Shown: positions 29,935 to 42,191 of the stretch, piece after piece
Layout: each line of letters begins with the position of its first letter
How positions within the stretch are numbered: the stretch's first letter is position 1
Assembly: GCF_000003815.2 (NCBI RefSeq)
Contig: NC_049983.1
Location: 1,208,900-1,272,899, forward strand
Source: Branchiostoma floridae
Lineage: Eukaryota > Chordata > Leptocardii > Amphioxiformes > Branchiostomatidae
DNA length: 64,000 nt
Reading direction: 5' to 3'
The notes under the pieces: generated by a model
Database searches by the model: none
Told to the model about the DNA's origin: nothing
The model's input: the letters and a program-made list of their open reading frames with translations, nothing else
Program-made: the position numbers and the translations under genes

Positions 29935-31020
29935 TCTTCCGTCTTTCTCAGTTACATATGTTACAAATTTGAAAGTCCTGTCACGGAATGTAGTCGATTT
30001 ATCAACTTTCCTCATTAATTATGCATATAAGCTGTTAATTTGCATACTTAGTATATCATTACGTAAGTTTTTATCTAGGCTATCTACATACTAAAAATCA
30101 TGACGATCCGTCAACACGTTCATATTTTGCCATAAATTATGCAAATGAGGTCATCATTTCTTTCTTTCTCAGCTACAAATGTGACAAGTTTGAAAGTCCT
30201 ATAAAGGAATGCAGTGGATTTAAAAACTTTTCTCTTTAATTATGCAAATTAGCTGTCGATTTGCATAATTAGAATTCCATCATCTAAGTCTTCCCTTTGG
30301 CTATCTACATACCAAAAATCATGACGATCCGTCAACACGTTTATGTTTTCTCATTAATTATGCAAATGAGCCCGTCATTTGCATAATTAATTTTCCTTCA
30401 TATTTCTCTCTTTCTCATCTATATATGTAACAAGTTTGAAAGTCCTATCATGGAATGCAGTGGATTTATAAATTTTCCTTATTAATTATGCAAATTAGCT
30501 GCTGATTTGCATGTTTGTTTGTTTGTTTGTTTATTTATTCTTTATTTAACCAGGGTAAAGCATGTCGCCTGACGTTTTTCAAAGCCCCCTGGGGGGAGAA
30601 CCCCGAACATAAATCATACATTAAGTTCAACAAAACCAAATCAACTTCAATAACATAATCATACATAAAGTTCTATGAAACCAAATTACTTAGGTAACAT
30701 AAACATAAAGATTGTACAAAATCAGATTTAACTAAGATAACATAAAATAATACTGCCAAACGAGTGAACCAAAAGTTTAACCTTAACGTGACATAACACA
30801 GGAAACATAACAAAAAGAAGTCAAATTTAAAATCAGGATTGAATTTGCATATCAATGTTAAGTGCATAAAGGTTTTTGAAAGTCGCTAGCGTTCTGGCTG
30901 TTTTGATGTGTTGTGGCAGTGAGCATAATTAGTATTCCATTATGTACATTGTTACTTGGGCTATCTACATACCAAAAATCATGACGATCCATCAACACGT
31001 TCTCGAGTTATTCTCGTCCA
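29935..31020. repeat. Tandem repeat, about 235-bp unit, three copies, third interrupted
   Basis: Each unit has TTTGAAAGTCCT, ATTATGCA-type blocks, GGCTATCTACATACC and AAAATCATGACGATCC with TCAACACGTT. The third unit is split at GCAT by the retroposon at 30513-30922 and resumes with ATAATTAG. Confidence 0.8.
30513..30922 (-). mobile_element. Nested retroposon with (AAAC)n 3' tail
   Basis: On the minus strand the element ends in TTTACCCTGGTTAAATAAAG and an AAATAAACAAAC repeat tail. GCAT flanks it on both sides (30509-30512 and 30923-30926), and removing it restores the host repeat unit. 410 bp; no ORF. It could be a SINE or the 3' end of a LINE. Confidence 0.75.
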
Positions 31021-31199
31021 AAGTTTGAAAGGAAATCGGCGACTGCAGTTCCAAAGAAGCCGCTAGGGGGTCCAAACTTACAGCACTTACTCTCTGTCCC
31101 AAGGGCTATCTACCACTCAAAAATCACAACCAAAGCATGTGCAGAACACGAGATATTAAAGATTGAGGTTCTGCTGCAGTACCTTAACAAGCCACTAGG

Positions 31200-31480
31200 G
31201 GACCCATTATCGAACTTGACCTTCGTTTTCCCGACCCCTATCCACCTACCAAATATCATTGGGATCCATCCAAGGCTTCTCGAGTTATGCTCTTAACACA
31301 CTGACACACAGACCCACAAGCCCAAAAGATAACCTTAGCCATTCTGGCAAAGGTAACCAATTCAGCACCGATATATCATCAGGCAGGAGCAGAAGCATCA
31401 TCTGGCAGCAGCAGCATCTGGCACAAACAGGGGATACAAAGTAACCCAATACATTGAAGGTGACCTACATGTAGGCCTCT
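31200..31480. repeat. Dispersed element end
   Basis: Contains ATCCATCCAAGGCTTCTCGAGTTATGCTC, echoing TTCTCGAGTTATTCTCG at 31000, followed by ACACACTGACACACAGACCCACAAG. This is the look of a non-autonomous element's end, but no boundary could be set. Confidence 0.35.
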
Positions 31481-31574
31481 ACTAACCAGATGACCGTTAC
31501 ACAAGTAAACTAAGACCTATCAATCAACCCAAACCCTGGAGCAGTAACCTGTTTTCACAACCAAGCAGATGTTA

Positions 31575-32230
31575 GTGGACCTGCCCCAACCAAGAAAAAA
31601 ACAGCATCATGCCTACAGTGTCAAGTTCATGCACTAGGAGGCCCAAAATCAAACCTGACCACCAGGACACCAGCAACAATTCATGTACCAAAAGGCAAAA
31701 CAATGGCACCTTGCGTTCCGGAGATACAGCGCACGCGCCGTGCCCGCACAAAAGGTAACCTGGAATGTAAAGTTCAAGCACCAAGGGCGCCAAAATCAAA
31801 ATTGAGAATTATTCAGCCACCGCCGACACATGTGCCAAATATCATCGCGCCCGCACCAACCGTTCAGAAGATATAACTCCGGAAAACCCCCTCTCGGACA
31901 CAAAATTCGACCTGCGTGTCAAGTTCAAACGCGACAAGGCCCAAAGTCAATCCTAGGCAACAGCTAACAACTTCCCACCCATGCACCAAAAATTGTCGCA
32001 ATGGCGCGTATCGTTCCAGACACACAGCGCCAAAAGTGCCCAAAAAAACACAAAAAATGCCACCTTCAATGTCAAGTTCAAGCGCCAGGAGGCCCAAAAT
32101 CACACCTAAGTGTCAGGCTACCACCCCCAACCCACGTACCAAAAATCGTCGTGCTCGCACCATCCGTTCTTGAGATACAGCGCCCTAAATCCCCAGCTTC
32201 CAAAAGTTCCCACGCCCCTGAAAACCATAC
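31575..32230. repeat. Satellite-like array, about 150-165-bp unit, four copies
   Basis: 'GTGTCAAGTTCA' then a GGCCCAAA/TC block, 'CCAAAAATCGTCG'-like and 'GAGATACAGCGC' recur at about 31618, 31767, 31917 and 32069. Copies are diverged and give spurious overlapping ORFs on both strands. Confidence 0.75.
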
Positions 32231-32670
32231 CTGCATACATGCAGGTAAACAGTTCGTGTCAGTGTTATCTGTATTTTGAGGATTTTCGACGTCGGCTTTC
32301 TTTATTTGGAGGATTTTTAAGGTACGAGATTCAGACAAGGTCACTATTTTACACGTGGAGTTTTTGTTGTAAGGAGAAATATAAGAGACTGAGGAAAGCA
32401 CGCATGGACACGACTATGTATAGATTGTTCTCAACTATGGTTTCATTCTTTGTTACACAAGCAGTCTTCTCATCTTTGCCATGATTACATGATTATATAA
32501 ACACTATCACATTGACAGTAAAAAAATATGTGCATGTATACTGCTACGGGGAAATATACTAATGATTTTTCTTCAAATCCTACTTCAAGGTATTTGTGTG
32601 AAAGAAATACAAATCTTAATCTTACTTTTCATTCGAGGCTTGTTGGTCATGTCGTTGTAACCGCGTTTAA

Positions 32671-33623
32671 CCCTATTCAGACCGGGCTTTTTTGGTCATC
32701 CCTGGACGGGGGGGGGGGTGGCTTTTGAGGCCCTCCACTTCTAAGTCCTCTAACTCTTAAACGACGTGTCGTAGGGCCATCAAATTTTCAAGAAATGATA
32801 TCGGCATAATATCTGATGAATATTTGACGTTTGACGTTAAGTTGATGTAAGATGACGTAATTATGACGTCATCAATTTTATTATATTGGCCAGACTCATG
32901 AAAAAAAGGGTATTCTCAGAAAACTTCAAGTTATACTACAAAAATGTAACAACAAGTGCAGATAACAGAATAATAATGTTTATTACGACTTGAATTGCCA
33001 ATAGCATTATCGATGACGTCATAATGACGTCATAAAATGACGTCATGCACATCTAAGATACGACTTAGGCTCCGCCATATTATATCCACCAGCTTGAATT
33101 TTTAAAACTACTTTATTTGCAACAAATAATCACAAAGGGCAATGGAAATAGACTAAATTCATTCGTTTAGATGGTTTTTGATGAAAAAATACCAGGTAGT
33201 TACAAATTTTAAGGGATAATTAGCTTGTTATTCTTGATCTGGCCATACGGTCCGCCATCTGGGATTTTGGGCCGATGACGTCATCAAATTAGCATAATTT
33301 ATGCATATATAATTATGAAAGATATGCTAAATAATATAAGATTTTATTTATGTAACAAAATAGCAGTAATATAGCGAATAAATGTGAAAAATACATTGTT
33401 AGAACCAAAAATAGTGATTTTTGGCAAAACTACCTGTCAGCAAACGGTTGCCATGGCAACATGAAATAATGGAACATTTGTCAAACTTCGTAAAATTGTT
33501 GGCAACAATATTTTAGGAAAACTCACCAAATTTGGTGGCTTTAGCGTAAGGCGTCCTAGCGTTATTGGACATCGAAATTGGCGCAGACCTCAAAAGCCCC
33601 CCCCCCCCCCCGTCTGAATAGGG
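32671..33623. mobile_element. piggyBac-type MITE, family A copy 2
   Basis: TTAA at 32667-32670 and 33624-33627; ends CCCTATTCAGACCGGG and CGTCTGAATAGGG, poly-G inside the left end, poly-C inside the right. Very close in sequence to the copy at 55762-56711 over its whole length, so both were probably mobilised fairly recently. Confidence 0.92.
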
Positions 33624-33904
33624 TTAAGACTAGTGGAACTATCAGCTAATAGAACAACACAACGTTATAGCGCTAACGTACAGCCCAACTAATATAACAC
33701 ACTGCACGAAAAGCCAGATTTCCGGTACTTCCCAGGCAGGTACACGTCCGTTAAACATGGCGCGGGCAGGCAGTGGGAAGGACTTTCCCGGTACAGCGTG
33801 TGCATACCCTTAAAATCCTGCGTTCTCCTGCACAGTCGGCTGTGCGGTAATTCGCAGGCCCCGCACAGCCCGACTGTTACCTCGGCAAGTATACCGAAGT
33901 CACG

Positions 33905-34405
33905 GGTTCCGCACTGGGCGCCCAGTGCGAAATTCGTGGAGAAAATGGCATCGGCACTCGGGGCCCAGTGCGGAAGAAACTTCAGCACAGGAGTTCTAGT
34001 GCGGAACGGCTTTGTTCGAGTGCTGAAGACCCGTCAGCACTGGAATTCCAGAGCTGAACCTTGTCTCGGCACTAGTTTTCCAGTGCTGAAGTCCGCTCAG
34101 CACTCGTTTTCCAGTGCTGGAATCCGCTCAGCACTCGGCTTCCAGTGCGGAAGGCTGGTTGAAAGGTCGTTCAGCACTGGTTACCCAGTGCGGGGGTCAT
34201 TCAGCACTGGATAACCGAGTGCCGATCTACCTAAGTCACGGGTTCCGCACTGGGTTTTCCAGTGCTCGGTGACTTTTCGGCACAGGAAGCCGAGTGCTAA
34301 GATCACTTCAGCATTAGAAGCCGAGTGCTATGATCATTTCAGGACCTTTCAGCACTGGGCTTCTAGTGCTCGTGTCCAAAAAGTACTGGAACTTTCCAGT
34401 GTTGA
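33905..34405. repeat. Array of about twelve short palindromes (GCACTG...CAGTGC)
   Basis: Successive hairpin-forming units of about 20-26 bp with arms GCACT(G/C)G and C(C/G)AGTGC and different 4-6-base centres. One, at 33911-33928, is a perfect 18-bp palindrome. AAGTCACGGGTTCCGCACTGGG occurs at both 33896 and 34233. Upstream (33830-33880) is a further inverted pair, CACAGTCGGCTGTGCGG with its partner. No ORF is conserved. Confidence 0.8.
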
Positions 34406-34718
34406 GTTTAAGCTTTTAGACGACAGCGGGATCTAAAAAAACTATCATTTTCCCCACGCAAATCTGTTGTTTATACATGTATTGTTGAAAGTTGCCGTCA
34501 GTCAGCAGTGGTGCGTAGTATATTTCTAAGTTCTCTGTTTCCTCAATTCTGACCATACGTCATTCCAAACCTACCTGTAAAACAACTGTCTTCTGCCGGC
34601 TTTCCGCCATGTCACTTGAAAAGAGCAGTGAACACTTATATAAATCCTCATTGGCGATAATGTAAAAATTAGCAAGTTCAGGGTGTCATAATCTCATCCG
34701 TGAACATTCCAGGTCATA

Positions 34719-35627
34719 GGGTTTACGGAAAAGCCTGGGCCCAGGAGCTGGGCTGGCTAGCCTGAAAGACTACCTTTTCTGGGCCCCAAGGCTATGCATG
34801 GGGTTTGGCCTGCAGCCGGAAGTTTTTTTTTATAAAAACTGGGTCAATGACAATCCAAGCTGTGGGTGGGATGGGGCTGGGATGGGGAAAGGTAACAGTT
34901 GGTCATATTGCTGGGCTTGCAATGAATAACTCAACCAATACTGAAAGAAAACAATCATAAACTAAATTCCAAGTGTACAATGTTCAGAAAATGCTGGAAA
35001 TGTTAAGACTGAAGGGGAGGGGTACTAGGCGAAATAAAGAATACTAGGATCATCATGGGTCAGGAAATGATAGCGCACAACATCAAATTCAAAACAGATG
35101 TCTCACACTTTGAGTGAGTGTGTATTGACCATTGTGCATTGTGTGTAAATGCTGCATGCATGTGTGAGTGTGTGTGTGTGTGTGTTTGTACATGTACAAC
35201 TTATAGTGCTGTCTGTGCTGTTCCTTTCTTATGTTCAGGATATGTGACTGATCTGATAGACACCGTATTCCTTAGACCATATAGGCCTGACTGGCAGCAC
35301 AGCCACAGGGGATGCAGGAAGTATCTTGTTCACGTTATTAATTGAAGGTTCACGTAGATGCTGGTTGTTCATTGCTTGATATAATTCCATCACCTCCATT
35401 CCCCATTAATGTGATAAGCTGTCACCATCCAGCCAGTTCACCCACAGCTGGGATTACATTTGACAAAGTTTTTCCTCAAGGAAATTCCACTGTGGCCCAA
35501 ACCCAGTGCATTTAGGGCTTCAGAAAGGGTAGCATGACAACCCCCATGCATACCCTTGGGGCCCAAAAAGGGTAGGCTGGCTACCCTGCAGGCTAGCCTG
35601 CTGGGCCCAGGCTTTTCCGTAAACCCC
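34719..35627. mobile_element. hAT-like non-autonomous element with 8-bp target duplication
   Basis: AGGTCATA occurs at 34711-34718 and 35628-35635. Between them, GGGTTTACGGAAAAGCCTGG at the left is inverted at the right (CCAGGCTTTTCCGTAAACCC), with one extra C at the right tip, and weaker inverted similarity continues for about 100 bp. An 8-bp duplication fits the hAT superfamily. No transposase. Confidence 0.88.
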
Positions 35628-35934
35628 AGGTCATACCCGGGTGAAACAGCAGCCCGCTATCTCAAGTGTCCAAAAGTCTAATCTTTAAACTTTCTGACCG
35701 GCGGAAGGTCCCACAGCCTTCGTGTTTGCCGCCATCTTGGCATCACGTGACCTCAAGTTAGGGACTGACCACTTCAAATTAGGGGTCAGCACAGGCTAAA
35801 AAAATCAACCAAAACCTTGTTTTTTTGCCTAATCTGAACGTCTGCACCCTACACTGTCTCACCAATATGAAATGTTTCTAACATTTTCCTGCTACAAGTC
35901 GAAAATAGGCTAAAATACTCGATTTGGGCCTTCT

Positions 35935-36170
35935 GCGGCTGCGTCAATTAGGGTCATTGCCCAAAACATGGCACTGAAGTAGGGGCAGCGAACAGAAAGA
36001 ACAAACCGAATGGCAGGGAAACTGGCGGCCCTCGACTTCAAGGACGACATCCTGCAGTACCCCATCCTTCTGTAATTCACCAATGTTGCAAAAAAAGACC
36101 ATATAGTCGACGTCTTTGTAAGGAAACGGGCGAACTCCTTTGTGTTGATTTTCTTGCTCCGCGGCGCCAT
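35935..36170 (-). pseudogene. BTB-kelch (KLHL-type) N-terminal fragment, frameshifted
   Basis: Minus-strand reading finds E-Q-E-N-Q-H, D-V-D-Y-M-V-F-F-C-N-I-G-E-L and then L-Q-D-V-V-L-E-V-E-G-R-Q-F-P-C-H, the start of a BTB domain of kelch-like proteins (normally Cullin-3 adaptors). The continuation R-F-V-L-S-V-R-C-P-Y-F-S-A-M-F lies in another frame, one base inserted after CAT near 36013. The Met start (36170) is in yet another frame. Similarity ends about 30 residues later and no kelch repeats follow. Confidence 0.7.
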
Positions 36171-36879
36171 GTTGATGTTGGACTGTTCTAACAGAAATGG
36201 GGGATATTCATTGAATATTTATGACGTCCCTCAGACATCTAACTATCGGATTGAAACATGCTGAATTTGGTTCACATATATTCCTTTTAGATTCTAAAAT
36301 CTATATAATTTTGATAACGCTGAATTATATGAGCGAGCGAAGTAAATAAACCACCCCTGCAAACTACTGTGAGTGGCACACCCCACCGAGCTGTAACCAC
36401 CACTTCCGGGTTCAGCAGTTCAGCAGGCAGGTCGAAGTCCAAAAGCCTCTTCGGCAGAACACACCACAGGTGAGTTAAAGTTTTGAAACCACATGAATCA
36501 CAAATTCATGATACTTCTTTTTTCTTCTTCCTCTTAGGTAACTACCCTTTAAATTACCACCGGCCCAAAACTAAAGTCTTCAACTAAATATATGGGGCTT
36601 CTGCAAATAAACAAATGCATGCATGTATGTGCCCCAGTAGAAAATTATTCTTGTTCAAGTTGTTAAGTTGTTTTTCAGTTTGATGAGGTGGCCCAAAGGT
36701 TACGTACGTGGGAAAAGTTACCGGGATTAAATTGGGATTCGCACTCGTGGCTATATTTCTGTTTAGTTTGTGTTGCCCTTGCGGCCTGTGGGCTGACTCT
36801 TTTTGGTGAGGCTTCAGGGGCGACCCTAATAGTATAGTTTTAGATAGCTTTAGAGATGCCTTACATAATAATATACTAA

Positions 36880-37500
36880 ACATGCAAATCAGGGGCTAAT
36901 TTGCATAATTAATGAGGACAGTTTATAAATACACTACATTTCATGTTAGAATGCTCAAAAATATGCCATATGTAACTAAAAAAGAGAAATATTAGGCTTA
37001 CTGTTGAGGATATATCAGATTGGCCAAAATTACTGAAATTCCACAGGCATTGGTCTGCGCGTGCGCAATTGCACCATCCTTTTAAACGGGAATAACTCGG
37101 AAAGGGGTTGACGGATCTTCATGATATTTGGAATGTAGGTAGCTTCCGATATGCCTTACATAATTAAATGCTTATCATGCAAATTAGGGGCTAATGTGCA
37201 TAATTAATGAGGACAGTTTATAAATACACTGCATTTCATGTTAGAATGCTCAAAATATGCCCTATGTAACTCAAAAAGAGAGAAAATTAGGCTTACTGTT
37301 AAGGATATTTCAGATTGGCAAAAATTACCAACATTCCGCGCGTGCGCAATTGCACCATCCTGTTGAAAGGGAATAACTCGGGAAGGAGTTGACGGATCAA
37401 CGAGATTTTTGATATGATTATGTAGATAACTTCGGAGGTGCCTTCCATAACTGAGGGCTATCAATGCAAACCAGGGGCTAATTTGCATAATTAATGAGCA
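36880..37500. repeat. Tandem repeat, about 290-bp unit
   Basis: 'AGGGGCTAATTTGCATAATT' (or a near match) at about 36890, 37185 and 37472. Units share CATTTCATGTTAGAATGCTC and GTGCGCAATTGCACCATCC. AT-rich related sequence continues to about 37870. Confidence 0.85.
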
Positions 37501-38378
37501 CAATTTGTTAAGTCACAGTATTTCAATACTGCTAGGGCACTTAAACATGACAAATGTAATTAGAAAAGAGAAATATTGGTAGACATCAATTATGCAAATT
37601 GTTACCTAATTTACATAATGAGAAATTGTTATTGTAGTGTTAAATGACGAAAATTCCATTCTTTCGACATTTGGTAGCAACATGTACGTTAAGTTGAACA
37701 TGCGGCAGTAAGTCGTGCAAATCAGGGTCTCATTTACATAATTTATGAGAAAATGCTAATATAGCTTTCTTTGCTAAGATTTGCATGCTTTGAACACATT
37801 GTTATTTAGGTAGAGGAAATCAACTGATATCTTTTATGTAAATGAGAACCTCATTTGTATACTCAATGAGAAACATTAATGATAGGTCACTTGTCACAAG
37901 AGATCACTTTTCTTGTTAACACTAATAACAGCAATGCCCAAAAAACATCTATCGCGTAAAACAATCTTCATACATACAGCCAGGCGAAAGGATATAACAA
38001 CAATCCTTAATACTTATAAACAATAAAAACGTCGCCATGGCAATAGTTTTTATTGCCACGTTTATTATATAAATAGCCGATTCTTCTCTTATTGTTTGCT
38101 GAATTCCATCAGTGCACTTTAGCTTTAATTATTATTAACCATTCTTGTCTTTCACAGATTCCTGGCATCAGATTCTTCACTTAATTTTGCTGAATTCTGC
38201 TATAGCTTATTAAGATATTCTTGCCTTGTACAGATTCCTGGCACCATTGAGATCCAATGTACCAGACCAATTCTTTGTACAAATGTATAACCAGTTTGAG
38301 TTGTTTTGTTTTACTTTATTCTATTCTAGTTAATGTTAGATGTTATTTTTCCCACTGATCCTTGCCCAGGGTGAAACC

Positions 38379-41300
38379 ATGGCTCCAGTCCGGGCCCTGA
38401 TAGTCGGTGCAGGGAACAGAGGAGAGGTGTATTCAAGGTTCTCCCTCGACAACAGTGAGCGTTTTCAGGTGGGTTACAGAACAACATGGAACAATCACCT
38501 GTATACAAAATGTACAACCATATCATCCCGATCCTCTATCTTGTATTCACGTATATACAAACAGCTTAGGTTAGGAATGTCCCAGATTCAGACTTATAGC
38601 CATATTTGAGGATAGTCACACCTCAGGAATGTTACATTTCTTCAGGTGTGACTCTCCTCAAACATGGGACCTCTGGCTTTATCATTATGTGGAAGGTCAC
38701 ACTTACATGTATAAAAAAGAGTCATGGGTTCACCCCAGTGTGAGTGGTTCAATTACTTTACAGTCCTGCATACCTATGGCTTTTGCGTACCTATAGCCTC
38801 TGCATGCCTATAGCTTCTGCATGCCTATAGCTTCTGCATGCCTATAGCTTCTGCATGCCTATAGCTTCTGCATGCCTATAGCCTCTGCATGCCTATAGCT
38901 TCTGCATGCCTATAGCTTCTGCATGCCTATAGCTTCTGCATGCCTATAGCTTCTGCATGCCTATAGCCTCTGCATGCCTATAGCTTCTTTATGCCTATAG
39001 CTTCTGCATGCCTATAGCCTCTGCATGCCTATAGCTTCTGCATGCCTATAGCTTCTGCATGCCTATAGCTTCTGCATGCCTATAGCTTCTGCATGCCTAT
39101 AGCTTCAGTACAAATTGTTGTATTAGGCCTAAAGGCGGTTCGTCAATTATGAAAAACAAGCAAAAGAGCTGCAGCATCAATTGGAAATACTGCATGCGCA
39201 TCAGCTCCCTAGCTTCATTTTAAATTCTTATTTTCCATTCTTTTTCTCCCAGCTTTTGGAGAACATGAAATGATGTGTTTTTTTTTCTTTCATTCTGCAG
39301 GTGGTTGGTGTTGCTGACCCGCAGCTGTTCAGGTGCCAACGTTTACAGCAGCAGTATAACATTCCTCAGGAGAATGTCTTCACAGATAAACCACACGTTA
39401 CATTGTGTAACACCTGGTTGAATTCAATATATTGATAAAAGTAGATCCATAAGATGGGAGATTTGTAATGACCAAGATGGATTCTCACAGAAGAACCATG
39501 TTATTATAAGTGAACAGCTGTTCTAAGAAGAACTTATAACTGTTCTTCGAAGAACTCATAACTATTCTAAGAAGAACTTATATACAGTAATATGTTTCTG
39601 CTAGAACAAAAATATGGTGCTGTAAGTTTATAAAAAGCTATCATAATAAAAAAACTAGAAAGGCCGACATTTGCTTGAGAGCAAATACAGCATATTTCAG
39701 CCATCTCCCTCCTTATGTAACAATGGTTCTCCTGTCAGTTCGACAGATGAGCAGGCAGACAGGCATTACCTGTTTTGCCTGACCTGCACATGACTTTTTA
39801 TGGTGAAGGAGGGGCGTGCAATTCCTTCTCCACCCTCTCGTCTACTGGAGCACTAAGTCTCACAGGGACAGAACTGTTTGACACGTGTGAGACGGCTTCA
39901 GCAGATGCAGCTTTGTTTTTCGGAGTATCCGTCTCCTAGGAGGACTTCCGACCAAGGATGTAAGGGGTTCCTCCTGCCCCGTGTGCCATGGCGGGTGTGT
40001 CATGCCCGAACATGCCCCTAAGGCCTGTCTCGGCCACAAAGCCCCGCCAAGACCACTAGCCGCAGCTAGATACTCATTTACACCTGAGTTAAGTGAGGAA
40101 AGTCGTGTAAAGTGCCTTTCCCAAGGGCACAAGATCGGTGACACTGCAGTCGGATTCGAACCCGCAACCTCTCGGTCTCGAGCCGAATATGCTACCACTG
40201 CGCCACGCGGCCCCACTGTATGTAACAATAGACTGTTCCAAAATCACTCATGTGCAAAAATGGAACACTTCTGCTTAAAATGACTTCTAACTACTAATCA
40301 CACTTATGAGCAAAAATGAATCTTACAAAAACCCCTTCAAGAATGGACTCAAAAAAATAGACGACTCCAAAAACACTTCCGCTAAGAAATGGAATTTGGA
40401 ATCATCAGCCGTCCAAAACCATATTTGCAAAAAATCCCCCCTCTGTGCAAGAATCGACTCTTCCTGTTATACCCCTATGTAAAGTGGAGCGATCCAAAAA
40501 TATAGCTAAAATAGTCAGCGAAGTCCACCAAATGAATTTTAAAAAAATACCCCCTTCGNNNNNNNNNNNNNNNNNNNNNNNNNNNNNNNNNNNNNNNNNN
40601 NNNNNNNNNNNNNNNNNNNNNNNNNNNNNNNNNNNNNNNNNNNNNNNNNNNNNNNNNNNNNNNNNNNNNNNNNNNAAAAAAGTCCCCCGTGCATGAATGG
40701 GCTCTTCCAGATAAAACAAGGCTTGCTGATTGGCTGCCGAATCCTCCTCATGTACAGTCTTCAGGTGGAGGTAAACTTCCATTTAACAAATGGAATTCGG
40801 AATCATCACCCATGTCCAAAACTGATTTTTTTTAAATCCCCCCCTATGTGCAAAAATGGACTGTCCCAGTAGTAGTCAAGTGGATCAGTGCGAAAACACT
40901 TCCGCTCAAAAAAACATTGGCATTATCACCAAAGTCTAAAAGTAAATTTTAAAATACACCCCCTGTCCAACAATGGACTCTTCCAGCAAAATAAGCTCGC
41001 TCATTGGCTGGCCATTAATTGGATTCACCTTGTCCACCAACCACCTGGATGTCTATGGACTAGGTAGGTAGGTAGATAATTAGATCTACCTGGCACACCT
41101 GTGGCCCTGACACACCAGAATGACCTAGAGGTCGTTGACCTCGGCACTCCAACCTTACCTATCCTAAACTCTCCCACAAAAACCTCCTTAAGGAGCCATT
41201 TTGATTTATACTACATATTATACATGGATCCTTTGAATAAGTATCTAGGGCACCTCTGTGCCAAATTTCAGGTCATTTGGATGTAATACCATGGTACAGG

Positions 41301-42157
41301 GGGCCAAAATATACAGTCTTGGTCCAAAAGTTGCAATAAAACCTCAATAAAATCATTTAAGGAGCAGATATGAAAAAATTAAAAAAAACACATTTGGGTA
41401 TTGGCCCACTCTACCCTTGTGCCAAATTTCAAGTCATTTGGTCCAGAAACGGCGGAGATGAATTGCTTTGAAAATTTGACAGGAGAAAGAAAGAAAGAAA
41501 GAAACATTACGAATACAATATATTTCACCATACCTATGGTATGGCTGAAATATAACAAGGCCTTCATGGAATAATGTTTGTTATGACTGTCAACTTATGC
41601 ACACCTCCCGCAATTTATGCACACCTCCCGCAACTTATGCACACCTCCCGCATGTCCAGACTGGCAGCAGGCGGCGGAGAGGGAGAAGTTTGCCGACTGT
41701 GTTGTCATAGCAACCCCAGACCAGCATCACAAGGCTCCCGCCGTGGCGTTCGCTGACCGAGGCTACCACATACTTCTGGAGAAACCCATGGGAGTGCGTG
41801 GAAAATAAATTTTGTTTGACAGTAGCAAAAGAGAGGAGACAAGGCGATCAGAGATGGCATACTTCAGACCCTTACCCATACTGCGTTGTAGCCCCAAAGA
41901 CAAAAATAGCAGCACTGAGATATTGGCAATGCTGCATTGTGTATATTGAAAAGCACTCACACACACATAGGTACACACATGCACAGACACACACAGAGAT
42001 ACACTGGCAGATACACACATACACCGATACACACAGAGATAAACTGGCAGATACACAAATACACCGATACACACAGACATACACACAGATACACACTTAC
42101 TGTACACAGATACACAGATACACATATAGACACAGACACACACACACACACAGAGAT

Positions 42158-42191
<34 letters not shown>

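Larger units (their letters stand above)
29492..38378. other. Intergenic repeat field between receptor start and oxidoreductase start
   Basis: About 8.9 kb with no recognised protein-coding gene apart from a BTB pseudogene fragment. Holds tandem repeats, a nested retroposon, a satellite-like array, family A copy 2, a palindrome array and a hAT-like element. The promoters of the two divergent genes should lie at its ends. Confidence 0.6.

Noticed and set aside
31864-32484. Overlapping ORFs in the 31.6-32.5 kb region
   Set aside because: They cross a diverged satellite-like array and share no reading between repeat units.
37204-37503. Minus-strand peptide with a transposase-like QQDGAIAHA
   Set aside because: It lies in a tandem AT-rich repeat; the other copies of the same repeat do not keep the frame and no neighbouring transposase motif is present.
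38766-39107. CRISPR-like regular repeats
   Set aside because: Units abut directly with no spacers and vary at one position; this is a eukaryotic minisatellite.
40405-40782. ORFs running through the N gap
   Set aside because: Unknown bases inside a repeat; no real coding evidence.
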